Shown here: positions 1 through 6,862 of the stretch, piece by piece
Numbering within the stretch: position 1 is the stretch's first letter
Layout of the letters: every line of letters begins with the position of its first letter
NCBI GenBank assembly: GCA_016214425.1
Contig: JACRON010000039.1
Coordinates: 1 to 12,405 of the forward strand
Source of the DNA: Nitrospirota bacterium
GTDB lineage: Bacteria > Nitrospirota > CAKKRA01 > 9FT-COMBO-42-15
DNA length: 12,405 bases
Reading direction: 5' to 3'
Notes under the pieces: model-generated
Seen by the model: only the letters and a program-made list of their open reading frames with translations
What the model was told of the DNA's origin: nothing
The model's database searches: none
Position numbers and translations under genes: made by a program

Positions 1-351
1 ACAGCAATAGCATCAGGCGAAAGAAACTATCCAAAGGTGAAGGGCGCAAAGACCCTGCGCGACCTCCACAACGGATGGTTTAAGGATGACCCATTTGCGC
101 TTGCCGGTGAGAAAAAGGACAAGCTCCTGACCATTAGTGATGCAGAAAGATGGAGCACAAATGTTGGCCATCCCGGGCATGCAAATCCTGCAATAGGCGA
201 AATCTTCAGCAGCTTTGTCATCCCAAATATGTTTGCCAGGGCTGCACAGGGAAAGCAGGCAGCAGAGGAGTCTGTGAAGCAGGCCGGAGAGGAATGCAAA
301 AAAGTCTTTGAGAAATGGAGAGAGCAAGGGCTTGTTGGAAGGAAGAAATAG
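1..351 (+). CDS. ABC transporter substrate-binding protein, C-terminal part (5' end outside window)
   Basis: The frame is open from the first base of the window to a TAG stop, giving about 116 residues of a larger protein. The segment is hydrophilic and helix-rich. It contains a GHPGHANPAIGEIF stretch followed by FVIPNMFARAAQGKQAAEESVKQA and ends in a charged helix, as do family 1 extracellular sugar-binding proteins, where a late helix reads roughly 'ai.....G..s.eeal..a...i'. The identification leans on the neighbours: an ATPase and two inner-membrane permeases follow with almost no gap, the usual order of a CUT1-type importer operon. The signal peptide and ligand-binding N-domain lie outside the window, so the substrate is unknown. 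Confidence in the family is moderate to good. Confidence 0.75.
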   Translation, partial: TAIASGERNYPKVKGAKTLRDLHNGWFKDDPFALAGEKKDKLLTISDAERWSTNVGHPGHANPAIGEIFSSFVIPNMFARAAQGKQAAEESVKQAGEECKKVFEKWREQGLVGRKK

Positions 352-354
352 AGA

Positions 355-1416
355 TTGGCAAAGGTTGAGCTAATAGGCCTGAAAAAATATTTTGGCCATG
401 TAAAGGCAGTTGATGGCATAGATTTGGAGATTAAAGACGGGGAGTTCCTTGCCCTCCTTGGCCCATCAGGGAGCGGCAAAACCACGCTCATGAGGCTATT
501 TGCAGGACTTGAGAGTCCTACAGAAGGGTCTATACTTATAGACGGCAAGAATGTAAATGATGCGCCGCCTCGTGAGAGGGGCATTGCTATGGTGTTTCAG
601 AGCTATGCCCTTTATCCTCATAAAAGCGTATTTAAAAATATCTCCTTCCCATTAAAAGTTGAAGGCCTTAATAAGGAAGATATAAAGAAGAAGGTGGAAT
701 GGGCAGCAGGCCTTCTGCATATAGGGCATCTGCTTGAAAGGATGCCTTCGCAGATTTCAGGCGGCGAGAAGCAGAGGGTAGCAATTGCAAGGGCGCTTGT
801 AAGAAGGCCGAAGGTTCTGCTTATGGATGAACCACTCTCCAACCTTGATGCAAAGGTAAGGCATATGGCAAGGGAGGAGCTGAAGCTCTTTCAGAGGGAT
901 ATTGGAGTCACCACCATATATGTAACCCATGACCAGGCAGAGGCAATGGGGCTTGGCGACAGGATTGCTGTAATGAATGCCGGAAGAATCAGCCAAATCG
1001 GGGCGCCTGATGAGATATATAATGAGCCTTCAGACACCTTTGTTGCAGGCTTTGTTGGCATCCCGCCTATGAACTTCATTGAAAAGGATAATGTAATACT
1101 CGGCTTCAGGCCAGAGACATTCCTTCCAGCAGAGCTTATTAATCCCCCTATATCCCCCTTTAGCAAAGGGGGACTAAGGGGGATTTTAAAAGGGGGGATG
1201 GGGGGATTAGATATAATGAAATTCAAGTTCCGGATAGAAAGGGTTGAAAACTTAGGTTCCTACAGGCTCGTGTACGGAACGATTGGCGAAAATAAAATAA
1301 TATCCAATCTCTCTGCGCGTCTTGTTTTAAAGGAAGGTGAGGAGCACGAATTTTGCGTGCGCCTGAATGATATAAGATATTTTGACAAAAACAATGGGGT
1401 AAGGATTAAAAAATGA
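355..1416 (+). CDS. ABC importer ATP-binding protein, MalK/UgpC type, with a repeat-encoded insert
   Basis: This is the ATP-hydrolysing subunit of a carbohydrate or glycerol-phosphate type importer, acting on the cytoplasmic face of the membrane. Visible motifs are Walker A GPSGSGKTT (36-44), the Q-loop FQSY (Q82), signature ISGGEKQR (134-141, a variant of LSGGQ), Walker B VLLMDEP (154-160), the D-loop SNLD and the H-loop histidine (H192). Residues after about 235 form the C-terminal OB/TOBE regulatory region typical of MalK-like proteins, with GFRPE at 250-254. The start is TTG at 355, preceded by GGAAGGAAG. The stop overlaps the next ATG by 4 nt. Residues about 263-286 (NPPISPFSKGG...) are encoded by a G/C-rich palindromic repeat placed in frame in a loop of the regulatory domain. 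The regulatory domain is otherwise short, since the protein has 353 residues including the insert, about the usual family length. Confidence 0.95.
   Translation: MAKVELIGLKKYFGHVKAVDGIDLEIKDGEFLALLGPSGSGKTTLMRLFAGLESPTEGSILIDGKNVNDAPPRERGIAMVFQSYALYPHKSVFKNISFPLKVEGLNKEDIKKKVEWAAGLLHIGHLLERMPSQISGGEKQRVAIARALVRRPKVLLMDEPLSNLDAKVRHMAREELKLFQRDIGVTTIYVTHDQAEAMGLGDRIAVMNAGRISQIGAPDEIYNEPSDTFVAGFVGIPPMNFIEKDNVILGFRPETFLPAELINPPISPFSKGGLRGILKGGMGGLDIMKFKFRIERVENLGSYRLVYGTIGENKIISNLSARLVLKEGEEHEFCVRLNDIRYFDKNNGVRIKK
1141..1209. repeat. G/C-rich palindromic repeat copy 1, inside the ABC ATPase gene
   Basis: The core is CCCCCTTT-AGC-AAAGGGGG, a perfect 8-bp stem with a 3-nt loop, flanked by outer arms AATCCCCC and GGGGGATT. 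A further half-copy (AAAAGGGGGGAT...GGGGGGATTA) follows on the right. It is translated as NPPISPFSKGGLRGI and continues KGGMGGLD without breaking the frame. The same architecture occurs at 4127-4172 and in the spacer at 12321-12358. Confidence 0.9.
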
Positions 1417-2333
1417 GACTAAGGGATTTTTTAGACAAAGAACATCTCCTCGCACCTATCCTCCTTCTGCCTGTTATCATATATGTTGTCCTCCTTATAG
1501 GCTTTCCCTTTATTATGGCCTTTGTGTACAGCTTCAGCAATATAACAGTGGGAAACCCTGATTTTAAGATTATTGGAATAAAAAACTTTATTGACTTAAT
1601 TGGCGACAGGGTTTTTCAAAAGTCCCTCTTTAACACAGTTGTCTTCACCTTTATCTCCATAGGGCTTGTGGTCATCTTGTCTCATATACTTGCAGAGATA
1701 CTGGCAAGGGAGTTTAAGGCTAAATGGCTTGTAAGGTTTCTTATCCTCTTGCCATGGACAGCGCCTATTGCGCTCGGAGCTGTCGGCTATTTATGGTTTC
1801 TGGATTCTGTATTCAGCCCCATTGACTGGCTGTTAAGAAGGGCGGGACTCATCGGGACGCCTCATGCCATTCTTGGCTCCATGAGCAACCTTTACTGGCT
1901 CGGAAGGCCGGGGCTTGCAATGGCATCAGTAATCATGGTGCATGTATGGCGGCTCATACCGCTCGGCACAATGATACTTATCGCAGGCATGAATTCTATT
2001 CCAAAAGAAATACTTGAGGCAGCGCAGGTGGACGGCGCAGGCTATTTTCGCAGGCTCTTTCACATCACCCTCCCTTTGCTATTTCCTGTAATCGGCGTGA
2101 CCATACTCTTTGCTGTGTTCTTTACATTTACAGACATGGCTGTTGTATGGGTCCTTACAAAGGGAGGGCCTCCTGACCACAGCACACAGGTTCTGGCAAG
2201 CCTTGCATTCTTAAAGGGCATACAGGGAGGAGACCTTGCGCAGGGCGCAGCCATCGCCCTATTCTTTTTCCCTGTGCTCGCTGGCATTGCTGCCATTGTG
2301 CTTAGGCTTGTAAAGAAGGCAGTAGTGATATAA
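1413..2333 (+). CDS. ABC importer permease, MalF/UgpA type
   Basis: This integral inner-membrane subunit forms the translocation channel with the next gene's product. The 306-residue protein has about six hydrophobic segments: roughly 13-38, 73-95, 107-130, 168-192, 222-246 and 278-299. The conserved cytoplasmic EAA loop that docks on the ATPase is visible as EAAQVDGAGYFRRLFHITLP (202-221), with the invariant glycine at 208. The second segment ends in ILLPWTAP, common in MalF/UgpA proteins. Its ATG overlaps the ATPase stop as ATGA, with AAGGAT just upstream. The long periplasmic domain of E. coli MalF is absent, as in the UgpA/LacF-like majority. The sequence does not reveal the substrate. 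Confidence 0.93.
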   Translation: MRLRDFLDKEHLLAPILLLPVIIYVVLLIGFPFIMAFVYSFSNITVGNPDFKIIGIKNFIDLIGDRVFQKSLFNTVVFTFISIGLVVILSHILAEILAREFKAKWLVRFLILLPWTAPIALGAVGYLWFLDSVFSPIDWLLRRAGLIGTPHAILGSMSNLYWLGRPGLAMASVIMVHVWRLIPLGTMILIAGMNSIPKEILEAAQVDGAGYFRRLFHITLPLLFPVIGVTILFAVFFTFTDMAVVWVLTKGGPPDHSTQVLASLAFLKGIQGGDLAQGAAIALFFFPVLAGIAAIVLRLVKKAVVI

Positions 2334-3172
2334 TGTTAAAAAAAATATTTTCAAAAAGCGGTTTTTATATTGCCTTGACCTTTTTCATACTCTTTTCCGC
2401 AGCGCCATTTTATGTAATGCTCATAACCATGTTTAAAAGGAGCCGGGACCTTTTTAATCCAGACAATAATCCATTTTTCTTCACTGATGCCCCTACAATA
2501 GAGCATCTGAGCCTTCTTATTTACCAGACCCCTTATGTAAAATTTTTATTAAACACCCTTTTTGTTGGAATAGCAGTTGTGATTATAACAGTGGCGCTCG
2601 CTGTGCCTGCTGCATTCAGCCTTGCGAGGATGGCAGGGAGATGGGGAGAGAACCTCGGCATTGGAATATTTCTTACTTACCTGATTCCTCCAACATTATT
2701 GTTTATCCCTTTATCAAAGGTAGTGTCAATGCTCGGGCTGCAGAACTCGCTCTGGTCGCTAATCTTGGTTTATCCCACTTTTTCCGTGCCTTTCTGCACA
2801 TGGCTGCTGATGAGCTTCTTTAAATCCATACCTAAAGAGATAGAGGAGCAGGCATTAATAGATGGATGCAGCAGGCTGGGCGCATTTATCAAAGTCCTTC
2901 TCCCGCTATCCATGCCAGGAATAATAACGATTGTCGTCTTTACCTTTACCCTTGTGGCGCATGAATATATCTATGCCCTCGCCTTTATTCAGGACTCTGC
3001 AAAGAAGACCATTGGAATAGGCATGACCACAGAACTGATAAGGGGCGATGTATTCTACTGGGGCGCGCTGATGGGAGGGGCGCTGATAGCAAGCATTCCA
3101 GTGGCTATACTTTATACCCTTTTCCTTGATAGGATAATATCAGGGCTTGCAATGGGAACAACAAAGAGGTAG
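2333..3172 (+). CDS. ABC importer permease, MalG/UgpE type
   Basis: This is the second channel-forming subunit of the importer, 279 residues with about six membrane segments: roughly 11-32, 69-95, 107-130, 139-161, 194-218 and 243-266. The EAA loop is EEQALIDGCSRLGAFIKVLLP (171-191), with the family's D-G pair at 177-178. The N-terminal SAAPFYVMLITMFK is typical of MalG/UgpE proteins. The start codon shares one base with the previous stop (TAATG), so translation is probably coupled. It is the last gene of the + strand unit; the convergent ETF-alpha gene ends 11 nt away. Confidence 0.93.
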   Translation: MLKKIFSKSGFYIALTFFILFSAAPFYVMLITMFKRSRDLFNPDNNPFFFTDAPTIEHLSLLIYQTPYVKFLLNTLFVGIAVVIITVALAVPAAFSLARMAGRWGENLGIGIFLTYLIPPTLLFIPLSKVVSMLGLQNSLWSLILVYPTFSVPFCTWLLMSFFKSIPKEIEEQALIDGCSRLGAFIKVLLPLSMPGIITIVVFTFTLVAHEYIYALAFIQDSAKKTIGIGMTTELIRGDVFYWGALMGGALIASIPVAILYTLFLDRIISGLAMGTTKR

Positions 3173-3183
3173 AAGAAGGATTC

Positions 3184-4200
3184 TCATCCCTTTACCCTCT
3201 TTATCTCCTCTGTCAGCAAGGGCACGACTTCAAAGAGGTCGGCGACAATGCCGTAGTCTGCGACCTTGAAGATTGGGGCATCGGGATCTTTGTTTATTGC
3301 TACTATATATCTTGATGATGACATGCCTGCAAGGTGCTGTATGGCGCCTGATATGCCGCAGGCAATGTAGAGGGTTGGCGACACTGTCTTTCCTGTCAGT
3401 CCCACCTGAAAGGAGTGGGGCTTCCAGCCTGCATCAACAGCAGCCCTTGATGCGCCAACAGCAGCGCCGAGCGCTGATGCAAGCTCCTCTATCATCTTAA
3501 AATTCTCTGGCGCCTTCATCCCTCTGCCGCCGGAGACAATTATATTTGCCTCTGTTAAATCAACAGCGCCCTCTGCTGCCATTATTAGCTCAACAACCTT
3601 TGCTCTTAAATCTGTATCTGATAGTTTTACATCTATCTTTTCAATAGCAGCCTTTTGTGATGTATCTGGCGTTAATGCGCTGAATACATTAGGCCTCAAT
3701 GTAATCACAATAGGATTTTGCCCTGCGCCTTTCAGATAGCTCCACACCTTTCCGCCAAACATTGGGTGAAGAAATGTTATATCCTTATTGCTGCCTACCT
3801 CTATGCCTGTGCAGTCATTCACAAAACCTGCCTTGAGCCTTGCTGAAAGCCTTGCTCCTAAGTCCCTTCCCATGCTTGTTGCGCCAAGAAGGATTATGCC
3901 TGCATTGGTCTTTTTCACAATTTCATAGAGGGCGCTAACATAAGGCATAGAGGTGTATTTATCAAACTCCTTGCCTTCTGCAATTAAAACATCCTTTGCG
4001 CCATACTGTGCAATCTCTTCAGCAAGGCCAGACACACTGCCTCCAATTAATGCACATTTCAGATTAAGGCCGAGCTTTTCAGAAAGCCTTTTGCCTTCGG
4101 ATACTACCTCATGCGTAATCTTCTTTAATCCCCCCGTTCCCCCCTTTTCTAAAGGGGGGCGAGGGGGGATTAGCTCTGCCACTGTTAATATGCAACTCAT
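3184..4200 (-). CDS. etfA: Electron transfer flavoprotein alpha subunit (EtfA/FixB family)
   Basis: ETF is a soluble FAD protein that takes electrons from flavin dehydrogenases and hands them to a quinone reductase or other acceptor; alpha holds most of the FAD site. The C-terminal FAD domain is clear: SGGRGMKAPENF, GASRAAVDAGW, then QVGLTGKTVSPTLYIACGIS with GAIQHLAGM directly after it, and finally VAINKDPDAPIFKVADYGIV. I chose the ATG at 4200 (338 aa). The TAGGAG ribosome site at 4208-4212 is about 7 nt from it but only 1 nt from the ATG at 4206. Just after the first beta strand (ILTVAEL), the residues IPPRPPLEKGGTGGL come from a palindromic repeat, in frame, in the loop that normally reads about 'RDGK'. 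The partner beta subunit (EtfB/FixA) is not in the window. It is the last gene of the - strand set, directly after the patatin gene. Confidence 0.93.
   Translation of the reverse strand: MSCILTVAELIPPRPPLEKGGTGGLKKITHEVVSEGKRLSEKLGLNLKCALIGGSVSGLAEEIAQYGAKDVLIAEGKEFDKYTSMPYVSALYEIVKKTNAGIILLGATSMGRDLGARLSARLKAGFVNDCTGIEVGSNKDITFLHPMFGGKVWSYLKGAGQNPIVITLRPNVFSALTPDTSQKAAIEKIDVKLSDTDLRAKVVELIMAAEGAVDLTEANIIVSGGRGMKAPENFKMIEELASALGAAVGASRAAVDAGWKPHSFQVGLTGKTVSPTLYIACGISGAIQHLAGMSSSRYIVAINKDPDAPIFKVADYGIVADLFEVVPLLTEEIKRVKG
4127..4172. repeat. G/C-rich palindromic repeat copy 2, inside etfA
   Basis: This is the cleanest copy: AATCCCCCC, GTT, CCCCCCTTT, loop TCT, AAAGGGGGG, CGA, GGGGGGATT. Both the inner 9-bp arms and the outer 9-bp arms are perfect inverted repeats. 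On the - strand it encodes LIPPRPPLEKGGTGGLK without disturbing the frame of EtfA. Confidence 0.92.
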
Positions 4201-4207
4201 ATCCATC

Positions 4208-4212
4208 TCCTA
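4208..4212 (-). promoter_or_regulatory. Ribosome binding site that decides the etfA start
   Basis: AGGAG on the - strand overlaps the TAG stop of the patatin gene. It lies 1 nt from an ATG at 4206 and 7 nt from the in-frame ATG at 4200. The second spacing is normal, so the etfA product should begin MSCILTVAEL. Confidence 0.65.
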
Positions 4213-5337
4213 TCTCAGCTTTCTTGCCTGCTCCTCTAATTTTTTAAGCGATACCCTGATATTATATTTATCAAAACTCCTTTTTAATTCACCATGATTC
4301 TCTTTTAGCAATCTTGCGGTGGACTCATATGCATAATAAGCAAGTTCCCTACGTGCCTTAAAGCTCAGAACATTATACATAAACAAAACCGACTCTGTTG
4401 ACTTTGGCTGTATCTGGAGGAATTCAACATCAGGATGTTCATTTTTATATCGTTTAAATGCTAAGTAGAGCCGCGTTGTAGTATTTACCCTCATTGCCTG
4501 GTCTGCAATATAAAAAATCCCTTTTTCCTTGATTGTTGCGCAGCGGCCGTCCAATGTTGGTATACAGAGGGTCTTTCTATCGTTTGTTATATACACAACA
4601 GGGTTGACAACAAGAATCAGCTTTGCGCCTTTAGTAAGGGCAATGTCAATATGGGCAACCCTGCCTACACCGCCGTCAACATAATCCTTGTCCTTTATAT
4701 GGACAGGCTCAAACACAATAGGCAGGGCAGATGATGCAATCACTGCCTTTGAGATAGGGACATCTGCAAATCCTTCTTCGCCAAAGATATCATAGCGCCC
4801 AATGTCAAGGTCTGTGGCAGGGATATACAACTCCCTTTTTAGATTTCTGAAGTCATTTGTGATGCCCAATTTTTCATAAGTTGCCGCCAGAAATCTGTCA
4901 AAGTTATCAAGCTTAAAGATGCCTTGCGGCGAGCTCTCCTGCATAGCATGAATGATATCAAGGAGCGCAATCTTTTCATTTGTCTTCCAGTAATACTTTA
5001 GAAGGGAGTAGACCTTTTTTATTATATTTGCCCATGATTTTGCTATTCCGAACCATGCGATGCCGTATATATCCTTTCGCTGAAAATTAAAGGGATGCTC
5101 TTTCTCAGAGATAATCACATCAAATACATCCCTCGGCCTGACCCCATTTGCCATCAATGATGCCACTGCAGCGCCTGCGCTTGTGCCCACAAAGATATCA
5201 AAGTCATTTACACAAAAGCCGTCTTCAAAAAAATCATCTAAGGCAGTTAAAGCGCCTATCTCATATACCCACCCGGGAATCCCGCCGCCTGCCAAAACAA
5301 GACCTGTTTTCTGCCTTTCAGCAACATGCTCAGCCAT
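4210..5337 (-). CDS. Patatin-like phospholipase / lipid acyl hydrolase
   Basis: This is a Ser-Asp dyad acyl hydrolase of the patatin family, expected to release fatty acids from phospholipids, lysophospholipids or related esters. Visible features are the glycine-rich oxyanion loop GGGIPG (17-22), the nucleophile elbow GTSAG (51-55, Ser53) and the catalytic Asp motif DGG (221-223). Residue 200 onward reads ASSALPIVFEP, also typical of the family. No signal peptide is seen, so a cytoplasmic or membrane-peripheral location is likely. The ATG at 5337 is chosen because AAAGGAGG lies 6 nt upstream (5343-5350). A longer frame from a TTG at 5415 would translate repeat DNA and has no ribosome site. 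The 375-residue length is longer than minimal bacterial patatins, with an extra C-terminal helical part of unknown role. Its stop lies 9 nt before the etfA start. The natural substrate is not predictable. Confidence 0.9.
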   Translation of the reverse strand: MAEHVAERQKTGLVLAGGGIPGWVYEIGALTALDDFFEDGFCVNDFDIFVGTSAGAAVASLMANGVRPRDVFDVIISEKEHPFNFQRKDIYGIAWFGIAKSWANIIKKVYSLLKYYWKTNEKIALLDIIHAMQESSPQGIFKLDNFDRFLAATYEKLGITNDFRNLKRELYIPATDLDIGRYDIFGEEGFADVPISKAVIASSALPIVFEPVHIKDKDYVDGGVGRVAHIDIALTKGAKLILVVNPVVYITNDRKTLCIPTLDGRCATIKEKGIFYIADQAMRVNTTTRLYLAFKRYKNEHPDVEFLQIQPKSTESVLFMYNVLSFKARRELAYYAYESTARLLKENHGELKRSFDKYNIRVSLKKLEEQARKLR

Positions 5338-5342
5338 TGAGC

Positions 5343-5350
5343 CTCCTTTA
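5343..5350 (-). promoter_or_regulatory. Strong ribosome binding site for the patatin gene
   Basis: AAAGGAGG on the - strand ends 5-6 nt before the ATG at 5337 and fixes the start of the patatin-like gene there. Confidence 0.75.
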
Positions 5351-5358
5351 AAAAAATT

Positions 5359-5450
5359 GATTACACAGATTCTGAAAAAACGATTCCATAGATTAAAACT
5401 ACTCTTTCTGTCCAAATCTGTGTAATCTGCTTCTTGAAATCGGTGTAATC
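5359..5450. repeat. GATTACACAGATT-type inverted/direct repeat in the spacer before the patatin gene
   Basis: GATTACACAGATT (5359-5371) is a perfect 13-bp inverted match to AATCTGTGTAATC (5415-5427). A third unit, AATCGGTGTAATC (5438-5450), is a direct copy of the second with one mismatch at a 23-bp period. This occupies most of the 128-bp spacer between the unknown 118-aa gene and the patatin gene. Confidence 0.85.
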
Positions 5451-5452
5451 AT
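5399..5452 (-). other. Possible 17-codon leader ORF created in repeat DNA
   Basis: AAAAAGGAG (5459-5467) is followed after 6 nt by an ATG at 5452 and an open frame MITPISRSRLHRFGQKE ending at TAG. The ribosome site is good, but the coding part is almost entirely the repeat at 5415-5450. A likely reading is that a repeat landed directly after a former gene start, leaving a remnant or leader peptide. No protein function is implied. Confidence 0.25.
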
Positions 5453-5465
5453 AATCATCTCCTTT

Positions 5466-5822
5466 TTAGACCTTGTCCCTTATATCAAAATTCAACTCCC
5501 CAAATTCCTTTGAGGCAACAGAAATTTTTATTAAATGCTCCCCATCAGTCAGCCTGTCAGTTGAAAGCCTTACATCTATCTCCCTCCCTTTCTCAAATTG
5601 TACTGGTGTATTCTCATTTATGCTTTCTGCCTTAACAAAGCCTGATTCGCCTTTAATATCTATCTGGGGCAATGGTATACCATTATTGTCAACCTGTATC
5701 CCCTTTATCCTTGTTATAGTGGCAGAGGCAAGGCTGTTCTCAAGGATAAATTCAATGCCGTTATCTGCATTTTTCAGGCTGCCTTTTTTATAAAGTTTTC
5801 TTAATATAAATTGTGGAATCAT
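5466..5822 (-). CDS. Conserved-looking small protein of unknown function (118 aa)
   Basis: I do not recognise a named family with certainty. The protein starts MIPQFILRKLYKKGSLKNADNGIEF. It then alternates short hydrophobic strands with polar turns (ATITRIKGIQVDNNG..., INENTPVQFEKGREIDVRLS, GEHLIKISVASKEFGELNFDIRDKV), suggesting an all-beta fold. No signal peptide, membrane segment or cysteine motif is visible. Its ATG overlaps the stop of the upstream Fe-S gene by 4 nt (ATGA), with GGAG about 6 nt upstream, so it is very likely translated and coupled to that gene. Its place between two redox proteins and the phospholipase suggests an accessory role in the same pathway, but nothing in the sequence says which. 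Confidence 0.8.
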   Translation of the reverse strand: MIPQFILRKLYKKGSLKNADNGIEFILENSLASATITRIKGIQVDNNGIPLPQIDIKGESGFVKAESINENTPVQFEKGREIDVRLSTDRLTDGEHLIKISVASKEFGELNFDIRDKV

Positions 5823-6862
5823 ACCAGCTCCGTTAAATCCTTCACTGTAATCTTATCCTTCAATGCTTCAGTAAAGATACGCTTGCAGGTCGGACAAGCG
5901 GTAATCATCTGCTTTGCTTTAGTCTGTCTGATGTTTTCAACAGCTATCTCTGTTACTTTCCTTGCTGCCTTTGATCTGAAATGATACAGGCCTGCCCCGC
6001 AGCAGTTGCTATATTCCCTCGTTTTGATAGGCTCTTTCAGTGCGGCAGTCTGCGCAAGAATATTTCTCGGCGCATCATATATATTTAGATATCTGCCGAG
6101 GAAACATGGGTCATGATATACAGTATCTATATCAGATTTTTTGTTTAAATGCAACCTTCCGTCTTTTATTGCTGAGTCTATAAATTGCGCAATGTGCAAA
6201 ACATCCGCAGAAAGACCAAAACCAAGAGAAGGATAGATTGATTTAAGCATGTATGCACATGCTGGGCACGATGCAATTATTTTCCTTGCGCCTGATGATA
6301 AGAAGGCCTCTTTAACCTTAGTCATAAACCCTCTTGCATCTTCTGTATAACCTGATGCCCATAATGGAAAACCGCAGCAATCAGAAAAGATACCGTACCC
6401 CTGTCCTGCTTTATCTAATAAATTTATTTTCTCTTTTTTTGATCCCCCTTTTCTTAACCCTCTCCCCTCTGGGGAGAGGGAAGGGTGAGGGGGAAGCTTT
6501 AACTCTTTGCCGAAAGGGTTGTTGAACTTTTTGAAATTTTCCAAAAATATTTTAATCTCTTCAGGCTCCTTCTTTGCTGCAGCAATCTCCTCCCTTCCTG
6601 CCTGTATCATGGCTGGAATATCAACATCATCAACAAGGCAGTAGCTCTTGCATCTCTTGCACATACAGCAGGAATAAAAGGTGTCTACAACATCAGGGTC
6701 GTCATAGCTTAGATTATCTTCTAAGACAAGAAGGGCTGTTAAAGATTTACCCCACGGCGTTACCCTCTCCTTTTTCTCCACCTCTGCCACAGGACAGGCA
6801 AACCTGCACATCTTGGGACATGCAGCGCAGAGCTTAATTTTATGTAGATAGTCTTTTAGCAT
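5819..6862 (-). CDS. Fe-S oxidoreductase with CCG domains, GlcF/GlpC-like, with a repeat replacing part of the first CCG domain
   Basis: This probable electron-transfer subunit likely partners with the FAD oxidase encoded directly upstream (stop and ATG adjacent, no gap). Two N-terminal [4Fe-4S] motifs are visible: C12-x2-C15-x3-C19-x3-C23, and C65-x2-C68-x2-C71-x3-C75. Two HdrB-type CCG regions follow. The first has C162-C163-G and C199-P-A-C202; the second has DPC253, C287-C288-G and C323-P-T-C326. The first region lacks the usual opening strand with its own cysteine ('..yfvGC..'). Residues 123-144 (LPPHPSLSPEGRGLRKGG...) are instead encoded by a palindromic repeat and run straight into INLLDKAG. 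The length (347 aa) is short for a GlcF-like protein of about 400 aa. A role in quinone-linked electron transfer is inferred. The missing cysteine suggests that one cluster or binding site is changed. Confidence 0.9.
   Translation of the reverse strand: MLKDYLHKIKLCAACPKMCRFACPVAEVEKKERVTPWGKSLTALLVLEDNLSYDDPDVVDTFYSCCMCKRCKSYCLVDDVDIPAMIQAGREEIAAAKKEPEEIKIFLENFKKFNNPFGKELKLPPHPSLSPEGRGLRKGGSKKEKINLLDKAGQGYGIFSDCCGFPLWASGYTEDARGFMTKVKEAFLSSGARKIIASCPACAYMLKSIYPSLGFGLSADVLHIAQFIDSAIKDGRLHLNKKSDIDTVYHDPCFLGRYLNIYDAPRNILAQTAALKEPIKTREYSNCCGAGLYHFRSKAARKVTEIAVENIRQTKAKQMITACPTCKRIFTEALKDKITVKDLTELV
6441..6496. repeat. CCCTCTCCCC/GGGGAGAGGG palindromic repeat inside the Fe-S protein gene
   Basis: There is a perfect 10-bp stem, CCCTCTCCCC (6458-6467) with GGGGAGAGGG (6471-6480), and a TCT loop. 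The flanks are GATCCCCCTTTT on the left and GGTGAGGGGGAAG on the right. It is translated on the - strand as LPPHPSLSPEGRGLRKGGS. It is related in style, but not in sequence core, to the CCCCCTTT family at 1141 and 4127. Confidence 0.9.

Noticed and set aside
27..584. Long antisense frames opposite the binding protein and ATPase genes, and similar antisense frames elsewhere
   Set aside because: They lie opposite well-supported genes, encode no recognisable domain, and have biased composition typical of shadow frames.
1141..1209. CCCCCTTT hairpin repeats as rho-independent terminators
   Set aside because: Most copies lie inside open coding frames, and the stems are not followed by runs of T on either strand.
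1..3172. Assignment of the ABC importer as a glycerol-3-phosphate (Ugp) or glycerol transporter because of the nearby glp genes
   Set aside because: The transporter is convergent with the glp set, the ligand-binding part of the binding protein is outside the window, and the ATPase and permease motifs do not distinguish substrates.
3163..3202. AAAGAGG...CCTCTTT as a bidirectional terminator between the convergent genes
   Set aside because: The arms are only 7 bp with a loop of about 26 nt, no T-tract follows, and both arms are coding sequence at the two gene ends.
5338..5415. A 26-residue N-terminal extension of the patatin-like protein starting at a TTG (5415)
   Set aside because: It would translate repeat DNA, has no ribosome site, and the ATG at 5337 has AAAGGAGG at ideal spacing.
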